Source: DASZGL01 sp035938875 (GTDB taxonomy: Bacteria; Chloroflexota; Dormibacteria; Aeolococcales; Aeolococcaceae). From it: 57,447 nucleotides of DNA. The position numbers and the translations under genes are program-made. Below, piece by piece: positions 50,664 through 57,447 of the stretch. Position 1 is the first letter of the stretch; every line of letters starts with the position of its first letter. The stretch is taken from the NCBI GenBank assembly GCA_035938875.1, contig DASZGL010000128.1, forward strand, positions 1 to 57,447. Direction: 5' to 3'. The notes beneath the pieces are model-generated. The model was not told the DNA's origin and searched no databases. It worked only from the letters and a program-made list of their open reading frames with translations.

Positions 50664-51329
50664 ATGGCCACGACATCCACCGCACGCCCGCCCGCAACCG
50701 CGAAGGCGGCGCCCCCCGACCGCCTCCCCTTCACCGGTGACGACGAGGCCGATCGCCTGATCGCCGGCGACGGAACCGCACTGCTCATCGGCTTCGTCCT
50801 CGACCAGCAGGTCACCGTGCAGAAGGCGTTCGCCGGACCGCTCGAGATCCGGCGCCGGCTCGGCAGCATCGACGCCGGCGCGCTGGCGGCCACGGACCCG
50901 GCGACGCTGCGCAGCGCCTTCGCCGAGCGTCCGGCCGTCCACCGCTTCCCCGGCACCATGGCCGAGCGCGTCCAGGCGCTGTCGAAGCATCTCGTTGCCG
51001 GGTATTCGGGCGACGGCGCCGCGGTGTGGCGGGACGTCGCCGACGGAGACGAGCTGTGGCGGCGGCTGTCGGCGCTGCCGGGGATCGGCCCGATGAAGGC
51101 ACGGACGCTGATGCGGCTGCTCAGCCACCAGTACGGCGTGCGCCCCATCGGCTACGAGAAGCTCTTGCCGCAGCACCCCACCCTCGGCGACGTCACCACA
51201 GCCGACGAGCTCGCCGCCTACCAGGCGGCCAAACGCGCCCACAAGGCTCAGCTGCGCGCCGCGGGGATGAGCATCGATATCCGCAGCCGCGCACCACGCG
51301 GCCAGAAGGCGGCAGGCCGCAAGCGGTGA
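50664..51329 (+). CDS. HhH-GPD-family protein (TIGR03252-like)
   Basis: 221 residues of the base-excision repair superfamily. FTGDDEADRLIAGDGTALLIGFVLDQQVTVQKAF, seen here as LIGFVLDQQVTVQKAF, matches the N-terminal helices, and LSALPGIGPMKARTLMRLL is the helix-hairpin-helix. The Asp that closes the GPD motif in active glycosylases is not visible: the expected VDT is IGY. It may be inactive or use another residue. Its stop overlaps the metallo-beta-lactamase-fold gene (GTGA). It probably has a leaderless mRNA. Confidence 0.8.
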   Translation: MATTSTARPPATAKAAPPDRLPFTGDDEADRLIAGDGTALLIGFVLDQQVTVQKAFAGPLEIRRRLGSIDAGALAATDPATLRSAFAERPAVHRFPGTMAERVQALSKHLVAGYSGDGAAVWRDVADGDELWRRLSALPGIGPMKARTLMRLLSHQYGVRPIGYEKLLPQHPTLGDVTTADELAAYQAAKRAHKAQLRAAGMSIDIRSRAPRGQKAAGRKR

Positions 51330-51991
51330 GTGAAGCCTTCCGAACGTTCGAGGACGGCGCCGTGCGCATCGTCAAGGTCGGCCCCATGGGTCCCTACGGC
51401 AACAACGCCTACCTGGTGCGCGACACCGACGCCGGCGAGTCGCTGCTCGTCGACATGCCACTGGAGACGGGCAGACTGCTCGACGCCATCGCCGCAGATG
51501 GCAACGTCCGCAGCGTCGTGGTGACCCACTGGCACCCCGATCACTGGGCGTCGTACGACGCGGTTCGCGGCGCCATCGACGCGCCGGTGATGGTCGGCGA
51601 CAGGGAGATCAACATCCCCGCCGAACGCATCGACCGCCGCCTGGCTGACGGCGACGAGGTGCGCGTCGGCGGCACCAGGGTGAGCATCCTGCACACCCCC
51701 GGGCACACACCGGGGAGCATCAGCCTGCGCATCGGCCGCGCGGTGATCAGTGGCGACACCCTCTTCGACGGCGGCCCGGGGCGGACCTCGGCCAAGGGCG
51801 ACCTGGAGGTGCTCATCCGCTCGATCGTCGACAAGCTGCACCCTCTCGACGAGGCGACGGTGGTGATGCCGGGCCATGGCGAGAACACCACCATCGGCGA
51901 GAGCAAGAGGCAGTACCAGGAGTACGTCAAGCACCCCCACGGCCGCGGCTACCACGGCGACGTCGAGTGGCTCAAGGGGGCAGGCGGCTAA
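51326..51991 (+). CDS. Metallo-beta-lactamase-fold hydrolase
   Basis: 221 residues. The zinc ligands are complete: THWHPDH (HxHxDH), HTPGHT, SGDTLF and PGHG. The layout resembles glyoxalase II and related small thioesterase/lactonase-like members. No signal peptide, so cytoplasmic. The GTG start is coupled to the HhH-GPD stop. The substrate is unknown. Confidence 0.87.
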   Translation: MSEAFRTFEDGAVRIVKVGPMGPYGNNAYLVRDTDAGESLLVDMPLETGRLLDAIAADGNVRSVVVTHWHPDHWASYDAVRGAIDAPVMVGDREINIPAERIDRRLADGDEVRVGGTRVSILHTPGHTPGSISLRIGRAVISGDTLFDGGPGRTSAKGDLEVLIRSIVDKLHPLDEATVVMPGHGENTTIGESKRQYQEYVKHPHGRGYHGDVEWLKGAGG

Positions 51992-51995
51992 AACA

Positions 51996-52016
51996 TCAAG
52001 TAGTACTTGACACTTG
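51996..52016. promoter_or_regulatory. Operator-promoter of merR and the diiron gene
   Basis: TCAAGTA-G-TACTTGA (51996-52010) is a perfect 7-1-7 palindrome, followed at once by a third half-like CACTTGA. TTGACA (52007-52012) within it is a perfect -35; an 18-base spacer leads to a poor -10, CACCAT (52031-52036). Probable autoregulatory site. Confidence 0.6.
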
Positions 52017-52045
52017 ACGCCCGGCAATGGCACCATCCGCCGGGC

Positions 52046-52759
52046 ATGACCGAGTTCCCCTACCGGATGCGCGACCTCGTCCGCCTGACCGGGACCAACG
52101 CCCCGACGATCCACTTCTACGCCCAGCAGGGGCTGCTGCCCACGGCGCAGAAGACCGCGGGCAACCAGGCGCGTTACCAGGAGACCGCGGTGCGGCGCAT
52201 CCTCTGGGTCCGCTCGCTACAGCACGAGCTGCGCCTGCCGCTGCGAAGCATCCGCTGGATACTCGAGCGCTGGGGCGAGCTGCCCGTCGACGAGATCCAG
52301 ACGCTGCAGACCCTGGGCAGCCTCCTCGAGGAGCCCGACCCGGCGGCCACCGCCGAAGAGCTCGCCGCCACCCGCGAGCGCTTTCCCGCCGAGGACATCG
52401 AGACCCTACGCCGTCTCGGCCTCGTCGGCGCCGGCGGTCCCCTGTCGAGCGGTGACCTTCGTCTGATCGAGCTGTGCGACGCGATGCGATCCGCCGGCTT
52501 CACCGAGGAGGCGGGCTTCGCCATCGAGAACCTCGGCCTCTACCGCGACGCCGTCGAGCAGCTCGTCCAGGACGAGCTGGCGCGCATCGTCGAGCCCATT
52601 CTCAGCCGCTACGAGCCGACGCAGCTGCGCGACATGGTCCGCAGCGGCATGCCCCTGGTTCACCAGCTTCTCGCCCTGCTCCACCAGCGAGCGGTGCAGG
52701 GCGAGCTGCAGCGATGGTTGGAGCTACCCGAACGACCCGCAGACCTGGCCACAGCCTGA
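52046..52759 (+). CDS. MerR-family transcriptional regulator
   Basis: 237 residues. The winged helix is YRMRDLVRLTGTNAPTIHFY, followed by QQGLLPTAQKTAGNQARY and IRWILERWGE. A helical effector region of about 150 residues follows, without the metal-binding Cys of MerR or CueR. The ATG 52046 suits the domain start. The palindrome at 51996 lies across its promoter. The diiron protein gene follows after 18 bases and is the likely regulated partner. Confidence 0.87.
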   Translation: MTEFPYRMRDLVRLTGTNAPTIHFYAQQGLLPTAQKTAGNQARYQETAVRRILWVRSLQHELRLPLRSIRWILERWGELPVDEIQTLQTLGSLLEEPDPAATAEELAATRERFPAEDIETLRRLGLVGAGGPLSSGDLRLIELCDAMRSAGFTEEAGFAIENLGLYRDAVEQLVQDELARIVEPILSRYEPTQLRDMVRSGMPLVHQLLALLHQRAVQGELQRWLELPERPADLATA

Positions 52760-52777
52760 CTGGAGGAGAGGAGACCC

Positions 52778-53860
52778 ATGAGCACCCGCGCCTACACCTT
52801 GCCCGTCGAGCAGACCAAGTGGGAGGTGCCGGGGGGAAGCACCACCATCTTCAACTGGGAGTACGACGAGGGGCGGGACAAGCTGCTCAACCTGTACGAG
52901 AAGGGCAAGAAGCTGCAGTGGAATGCCCAGGAGCGCATCGACTGGGACCACGAGCTCGATCCCGACAACCCGCTGTCAGGGCCCGAGGAGTACGCGCCCC
53001 TCTATGGCTCCCCGCTGTGGGATCGCATGAGCGAGAAGGAGCACGGTTGGGTTGCCCGGCACAGCATCGCGTGGCAGTTCTCGCAGTTCCTTCACGGTGA
53101 GCAGGGTGCTCTCATCTGCGCTGCCAAAATCGTGCAGACAGTGCCCGACATCGACAGCAAGTTCTACGCAGCGACCCAGGTGATCGACGAGGCGCGGCAC
53201 GTCGAGGCCTACTCGCGCTTTCTCCACGAGAAGATGCAGCTTGCCTATCCCATCAACACGCATCTCAAGGCACTGCTCAACGACGTCATCGCCGACAGTC
53301 GCTGGGACATGACCTACCTCGGCATGCAGGTGCTCATCGAGGGTCTCGCCCTAGCCGCGTTCGGACTCATCCGCGACCTCGCCGGCGATCCACTGGGCAA
53401 GTCGCTGGTCGCCTACGTCATGCAGGATGAGGCACGTCACGTCGCCTTCGGCCGCCTCGCGCTGCGCGACTACTATCCCCAGCTCACCCAGAAGGAGCGC
53501 GACGAACGCGAGGAGTTCTGTGTCGACGCCTGCTACCTGATGCGTGATCGCTTCATGGCCGAAGAGGTCTGGACAAACCTGGGCTTCGAGGTCGATGAGT
53601 GCATCAAGTGGGTACGCGAGTCGGAGTCGAACCGCATGTTCCGCTCGCTGCTGTTCACGCGCATCGTGCCCATGCTCAAGGACATCGGGCTCTGGGGGCC
53701 GCGCATCAACAACGCCTTCGCCGACATGGGTGTCCTCGGCTACCAGGCCGTCGACCTCGACACCGTCATGGCTGCCGATGAGGAGCAGGCGCTCAATCTC
53801 GACGAGGCGCGCCGCAAGTCGATCGAGGAGACCATCGCCACCGGCGCAAGCGCGGCGTAG
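52778..53860 (+). CDS. Ferritin-like diiron protein
   Basis: 360 residues, four-helix-bundle carboxylate diiron fold. The ligand set is complete and symmetrical: Glu108 (HGEQG), Glu138 and His141 (IDEARH), Glu188 (IEGLA), Glu218 and His221 (QDEARH). This is the arrangement of R2-like and AurF-like oxygenases, not of storage ferritin. No Tyr radical site can be claimed. GGAGGAGAGGAG precedes the ATG. Its link to MerR suggests induction by a substrate, perhaps lipid or aromatic. Confidence 0.85.
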   Translation: MSTRAYTLPVEQTKWEVPGGSTTIFNWEYDEGRDKLLNLYEKGKKLQWNAQERIDWDHELDPDNPLSGPEEYAPLYGSPLWDRMSEKEHGWVARHSIAWQFSQFLHGEQGALICAAKIVQTVPDIDSKFYAATQVIDEARHVEAYSRFLHEKMQLAYPINTHLKALLNDVIADSRWDMTYLGMQVLIEGLALAAFGLIRDLAGDPLGKSLVAYVMQDEARHVAFGRLALRDYYPQLTQKERDEREEFCVDACYLMRDRFMAEEVWTNLGFEVDECIKWVRESESNRMFRSLLFTRIVPMLKDIGLWGPRINNAFADMGVLGYQAVDLDTVMAADEEQALNLDEARRKSIEETIATGASAA

Positions 53861-53902
53861 CCCCGAGGCCACGTGCCGGCGACCGGTGCAGCCGGTGCTG
53901 GA

Positions 53903-54211
53903 TCAGCGCAGCGCGCGGATCAGCGCCGTGGTCGCGGCGGCGAGGATGACGGCGACGAGCAACGGAGCCCGCGCCAGCAGCGCGGCGCCGGCCACGGCCA
54001 CGCCGGCGAGGCGGGGGTCGGCGACGATGCGCCGCTCGCCGGCGATGGTGTTGGTCACCACCAGCGCGGTGAGCAGCGCCGGCGCGAGCAGGCTGACGAC
54101 ACCGAGAATGCGCGGCGGGATGACCCGCCCGCCGAGAAGCGCCGGGCCGAGCGCCTTGATGACGATGGTGGCCACGCCGACGACGGCGACGACGGTCCAC
54201 ACCACGCTCAT
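53903..54211 (-). CDS. azlD: AzlD-type branched-chain amino acid exporter subunit
   Basis: 102 residues with four hydrophobic segments; VIKALGPALLGGRVIPPRI and LLAPALLTALVVTNTI are AzlD-like. It forms a two-component exporter with AzlC, and its ATG overlaps the azlC stop (ATGA). It would export branched-chain amino acids or analogs. Confidence 0.85.
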   Translation of the reverse strand: MSVVWTVVAVVGVATIVIKALGPALLGGRVIPPRILGVVSLLAPALLTALVVTNTIAGERRIVADPRLAGVAVAGAALLARAPLLVAVILAAATTALIRALR

Positions 54212-54900
54212 GGGCGACGCCACCAGCCGACGAGGCACGCAGCCGCGGCGGCGATGATCGGTATCCCCGGACGTGTGAAGGGGATCAACGTCAACGCGAT
54301 GCCGCCACCGAGAATCGCCGCCGTCAAGGCTCGGCGGCTGCGCAGCTGAGGGATGAGCAGTCCGAGGAACAGTGCGGGGAACGCGGCGTCGAGCCCGAGG
54401 CGCTGAGGATCGCCGAGCAGGTCACCGCCGATGACACCGGCGACGGTGCCCACAAGCCACGCGGCGTACATCACGACGCCGGCGCCGAGCAGCAGGTTGC
54501 GATCGATCCGTCCGCCACGATGGCCGATCGCCCAGGACTCGTCGACGACGAGCTGAGCGAGGAGAGCACGCCGCCACAGGGAGTCGCGAAGGGCCGGTGC
54601 AACCGATAGGCCGATGGGTCCGTAACGCGCGTTGAGCAGCACGGCAGCGGTGACAGCCGCGACCGCCCCGCCGCCGGTGCTGATGATCGCCACCGCGGCG
54701 AACTGCGCCGAGCCGCCGAACGTCGTCAGTGACATCACAATCGGCGCGACCGGCCCGAAACCCGCGCTGCGCGCCAGCACGCCGAAGGAGGCGCCAAACG
54801 TCGCCACGGCGATGCCGAGCGGCGCTGCGGCGCGCGCGCCGTCGCGTAGTCGCGGACGGCGAGCGCGGTGGGCGTCCTCGACGCCGCCGGTGGTTTTCAG
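54208..54900 (-). CDS. azlC: AzlC-type branched-chain amino acid exporter subunit
   Basis: About 230 residues with seven or eight membrane segments. Recognisable are APLGIAVATFGASFGVLARS, SAQFAAVAIISTGG, NARYGPIGLSVAPAL and DESWAI. The first ATG/GTG/TTG in frame is the GTG at 54807, inside the first membrane segment and after the conserved RDGARAAAPLGIA. The frame is open back to a stop upstream, and the only near-standard start there is CTG 54900, with AGGGAG touching it. I therefore give 54900. Confidence 0.82.
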   Translation of the reverse strand: MKTTGGVEDAHRARRPRLRDGARAAAPLGIAVATFGASFGVLARSAGFGPVAPIVMSLTTFGGSAQFAAVAIISTGGGAVAAVTAAVLLNARYGPIGLSVAPALRDSLWRRALLAQLVVDESWAIGHRGGRIDRNLLLGAGVVMYAAWLVGTVAGVIGGDLLGDPQRLGLDAAFPALFLGLLIPQLRSRRALTAAILGGGIALTLIPFTRPGIPIIAAAAACLVGWWRRP

Positions 54901-54910
54901 CTCCCTGCGG

Positions 54911-56218
54911 TCATCCCGCCGCCGTCACCGCTTCAGGAACTGCGGTTCTCTGCGCGGGCTCAACGGCCGGCTCCGCCAGCGGCAGCCCGAGGATGCGGTT
55001 CTCCTCGCGCCACAGAGGGCCGGCGAAAACGATCTGCCTGTCCTGCACGCGGCGCTCGATGAATCCGGCTTCGCACCACGACATGTACAGCGTCCACAGC
55101 CGGCGGAAACGCTCGTCGAAGTCACCGAGGGCCTGGATCCGGCTCCAGTTGCGCTGCAGGCGCTCACGCCAGGCGCGAAGCGTCGGCGGATAGTGCGCGC
55201 TGATGTCGTAGACGGCGGTGACGCGCAGGTCGGTGCGCCGGGCAGCAGCGCCGGTGATCGCCTCCAGCGAGGGCACGCAACCGCCGGGGAAGATGAGCTC
55301 GTTGAGGAAGGTGCGGTGGTAGCGGTCGATGCGAAACAGCTTGTCGGTGGTGGTGATCGCCTGGATGAGCATGAGTCCGTCGGCCCGTATCAGCCGGCCG
55401 CACTGGGCGATGAAGGTATCGAGGTGAAGGGCGCCGATCGATTCGACCATCTCCAGTGAGACCAGCTTGTCCCACGTACCTCTGACGTCACGGTAGTCGC
55501 GCATCAGCACCTCGACGCGGTCGGCGACACCGGCCTTGCTGGCTGCGGCGTCGATGTACTTGCGCTGGCTCGGTGAGATGGTCACCGCCGACACACGGCA
55601 GCCGTAGTGGAGCGCCGCGTGGAGGGCGAGACCGCCCCATCCGCTGCCCATCTCGAGAACGCGGTCGCCCGGTCGCAGGTCGAGGATGCGGCAGACGCGG
55701 TCGAGATTGGCCCGCGACGCCTCGACCGGTTGCATTCCTGGACGTTCGTAGTACGCGCAGGAATAGCCCATGGTCTCGTCGAGGACCTGCGCGAAGAACT
55801 CGTTGCCCAGGTCGTAGTGGCGCAGGATGTTGTCGACGCTGCGCGTTCGGGTGTTCGCCCGTCGTGTCGCCGCGATCCGCTCGAAGGGACCGATGACGCG
55901 GGCGACCCTCTGGCGCCAGGGGTCGACGGACCGCAGCGAGCGCGCCGCGATCCGGACCAGCCCGACGAGATCATCACAGTCCCACTGCCCCTCGGCATAC
56001 GACTCGGCGATGCCCCGGCTGCCGCGGAGCAATGCGCGGTAGGCGGATGGCGAATGGACGCGGACGGTGACCGATAGGTCCAGCTGAGTGCCGTGGCCGA
56101 CGACATGGACGCCATCAGCGTCGGCGACCGTCAGCCGCCCTCCCGACAGCCCGGCTAGAACGCGCAGCGCGGCGCGACGGGCAACGCCGTCGATCCGACT
56201 GGAGCTCCCTGCTGCCAC
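54911..56218 (-). CDS. cfa: Cyclopropane-fatty-acyl-phospholipid synthase family methyltransferase
   Basis: 435 residues. The N-terminal part has AYRALLRGSRGIAESYAEG and WDCDDLVGLVRI. Then come RHYDLGNEFF, MGYSCAYYE, the AdoMet loop VLEMGSGWGGLALH, VTISPSQRKY, SLEMVESIG and FPGGCVPSL, all CFA signatures. It adds a methylene to unsaturated chains in membrane lipids. The GTG start has GGGAGGTGG upstream. azlC follows after ten bases. Confidence 0.93.
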   Translation of the reverse strand: MAAGSSSRIDGVARRAALRVLAGLSGGRLTVADADGVHVVGHGTQLDLSVTVRVHSPSAYRALLRGSRGIAESYAEGQWDCDDLVGLVRIAARSLRSVDPWRQRVARVIGPFERIAATRRANTRTRSVDNILRHYDLGNEFFAQVLDETMGYSCAYYERPGMQPVEASRANLDRVCRILDLRPGDRVLEMGSGWGGLALHAALHYGCRVSAVTISPSQRKYIDAAASKAGVADRVEVLMRDYRDVRGTWDKLVSLEMVESIGALHLDTFIAQCGRLIRADGLMLIQAITTTDKLFRIDRYHRTFLNELIFPGGCVPSLEAITGAAARRTDLRVTAVYDISAHYPPTLRAWRERLQRNWSRIQALGDFDERFRRLWTLYMSWCEAGFIERRVQDRQIVFAGPLWREENRILGLPLAEPAVEPAQRTAVPEAVTAAG

Positions 56219-56266
56219 CGCTGGCCCACCTCCCTGACCCGACTCCGTCGCAAGCCTAGCAGGCGA

Positions 56267-57175
56267 TCAGCGAGGGCGCGATCGAGGCCTGGCCGCCTTC
56301 CGCGGTGCTGCGATATGTGGCCGTAGCGCGCGCGCCCCAACTCCGCGACCACGGCGCGGCCAGCAGCCGTCGAGGAAGGACGCCATCTCGTTGGTCAGCC
56401 GCTCGGGCGCCAGGCGCATCTCGAGGAACGACGTCGCCTGGAGCAGCTGGGCGTTGGGCAGCTCGCGGGCCAGCATGTCGGCGTCGCTGAACGGATGGAT
56501 GGGATCGCGGGGATGGCCGATGATCAGCGTCGGCATGCCGAAGGTCACGCGCTCGGAGTGCTGTGGAGCGACGCGACCGAAGAGGATTCCCTGGATGACA
56601 GCGGCACTCGGCGCCGGGTCCTGTCGCAGCACGTCGAGACCGACATCGAGCCAGAAGGGCACGAGCCCGCTTGGAATCCTCCGCGTGAGAGCAGCGATGG
56701 CGCGCGCCGGCGACTCCGCAAAGCGCAGAGCCAACGCCAGTGGCAGAAACACACCGGCTGCGGCGAGCAGAGCGTTGTCGAGGACGGGCATCTCGATGAC
56801 CATCGCCTGCAGCCGGCGCGATGCCCGCGCCGCCACCTCGAGGGTGACGTTGGCGCCGAGCGACGTGCCGCCGACGACTGCGCTGTCGAGCTCGAGGTGA
56901 TCGAGAAGCGCGATCACCTGATCCGCGTAGAGACTCATCGAATAGCGCCACATCTCCGCGGGCCGGTCGGACGCGCCGTGGCCGAGGAGGTCGATGGTGA
57001 TGACCCGATGGCCGCGCGCGGCCAGCTCGCGAGCCAGCGGGTCGTGCATTCGTTGCGAGACCAGCAGGCCGTGGAGCAGCACAAGCGGGCGGGCGCCCTG
57101 GCCGTACACGGTGTAGCTGAGACGGTGGCCATCGAACGCAAAGCCGCTGCGCTCGACGCGGATGCGTGGTGCCAT
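56267..57175 (-). CDS. Alpha/beta hydrolase
   Basis: 302 residues. VLLHGLLVSQRMHDPLARELAARG opens the fold (HG oxyanion; quoted in part: LVLLHGLLVSQRM). The nucleophile elbow is GGTSLGANVTLE with Ser, the acid is probably Asp in GHPRDPIHPF, but the expected late His is unclear (SFLEMRLAPE lacks it), which may point to a changed site. A basic C-terminus ends the protein. The ATG at 57175 starts at the family position. Substrate unknown. Confidence 0.82.
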   Translation of the reverse strand: MAPRIRVERSGFAFDGHRLSYTVYGQGARPLVLLHGLLVSQRMHDPLARELAARGHRVITIDLLGHGASDRPAEMWRYSMSLYADQVIALLDHLELDSAVVGGTSLGANVTLEVAARASRRLQAMVIEMPVLDNALLAAAGVFLPLALALRFAESPARAIAALTRRIPSGLVPFWLDVGLDVLRQDPAPSAAVIQGILFGRVAPQHSERVTFGMPTLIIGHPRDPIHPFSDADMLARELPNAQLLQATSFLEMRLAPERLTNEMASFLDGCWPRRGRGVGARALRPHIAAPRKAARPRSRPR

Positions 57176-57201
57176 GGACTGGCGTCCATGGTACGGCGCT
57201 G

Positions 57202-57447
57202 CTACGCGTTGCGGCGCCGGCGGCGTCCCACGAGCAGCACCCCCACAGCAGTAGCGAGCAGCAGTCCAGCCGGCACAGCATTCTGGCCGGCGGTGCTGGG
57301 CAGCGACACGACGATGCCACCGCCGAGCGACATTGCCCCAACACTCGCCGCCGAGCGGACCAGCGGATAGGGGATGGTCGTCGGCACCGTCCCTGGCTGC
57401 CCTGCGCCCCAGGACAGCCACGTCTGGCTGCGTCGTGTCGCGCCCAC
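57202..57447 (-). CDS. C-terminal part of a surface protein with sorting-like signal, 5' end cut by window
   Basis: 81 residues visible; the frame is open to the right edge, so the gene continues outside or begins at the last codon (GTG). It ends with LPSTAGQ, a hydrophobic segment (AVPAGLLLATAVGVLLV) and RRRRRNA, the layout of a sortase-type cell-wall signal, though the fourth residue of LPxTG is followed by Ala. A simple tail anchor is the alternative. Confidence 0.55.
   Translation of the reverse strand: MGATRRSQTWLSWGAGQPGTVPTTIPYPLVRSAASVGAMSLGGGIVVSLPSTAGQNAVPAGLLLATAVGVLLVGRRRRRNA

Noticed and set aside
53876..53897. ACCGG-TGCAG-CCGGT dyad after the diiron gene
   Set aside because: Only five pairs and no T-tract; too weak to list as a terminator.

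Overview
The window is a GC-rich, gene-dense chromosomal segment. It has no RNA genes, no phage or plasmid genes, no insertion sequence and no CRISPR array. Several features point to Actinomycetota or a close terrabacterial relative such as Dormibacterota: a complete inositol to phosphatidylinositol to mannoside set (ino1, PatA-like acyltransferase, PimA-like mannosyltransferase, PI-phosphate synthase), a protein of the mycothiol-dependent isomerase superfamily, tandem GET3/ArsA-like ATPases, a 7Fe ferredoxin with a KorAB 2-oxoacid oxidoreductase, frequent GTG starts, and many apparently leaderless genes. The lineage is inferred; no 16S or ribosomal protein gene is present. The nearly all-housekeeping content argues against a mobile island. 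The one exception in composition is an AraC regulator plus VOC protein pair at about 12.73-13.65 kb.

Layout. 1-10.8 kb: a MarR-controlled multidrug exporter, a YhaO/YhaN-type (SbcD/SbcC-like) nuclease pair, two ArsA-like ATPases with an aldo/keto reductase, a Bcp peroxiredoxin, small membrane proteins and a SirB1-type protein. 10.8-17.1 kb: dxs, the AraC-VOC pair, an acyl-CoA dehydrogenase with an SRPBCC protein, and a membrane-anchored spermidine-synthase-like protein. 17.1-24.6 kb: a nitrogen-assimilation block (glnA, ferredoxin, amtB-glnK, a second glutamine synthetase and a PucR/CdaR regulator). 24.6-31.1 kb: a one-strand run korA-korB-GH1 glycosidase-subtilase-DinB/MDMPI protein. 31.3-34.1 kb: a 1-Cys peroxiredoxin, a secreted protein and a tail-anchored CoxG-like protein. 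34.1-38 kb: holB-ricT-hisC and a divergent SDR. 38-43.5 kb: the arsR-ino1-patA-pimA-pgsA lipid operon and membrane proteins. 43.6-50.6 kb: a PlsC-like acyltransferase, an Fpg/Nei glycosylase, an ECF sigma factor with a probable anti-sigma factor, a zinc alcohol dehydrogenase and a K+ channel. 50.6-57.4 kb: an HhH-GPD protein with a metallo-beta-lactamase-fold enzyme, MerR plus a diiron protein, azlCD, a cyclopropane fatty acid synthase, an alpha/beta hydrolase and the C-terminus of a surface protein.

Two regulatory stories stand out. First, three near-identical dyads, CTTGTGC-N5-GCATAAG and variants, each lie 85-142 bases upstream of glnA, amtB-glnK or the second glutamine synthetase, and the PucR-type regulator is co-transcribed with the last of these. 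The P-II protein of this block lacks the modifiable Tyr51. Second, the inositol-lipid operon is headed by an ArsR-family regulator whose leader is an AT-rich cluster of direct and inverted repeats that runs into its ribosome binding site.

Many gene pairs overlap by four bases (GTGA or ATGA), which implies tight translational coupling. Several first genes have a TANNNT-like -10 box 6-8 bases before the start codon and no Shine-Dalgarno sequence, so leaderless transcription appears common.
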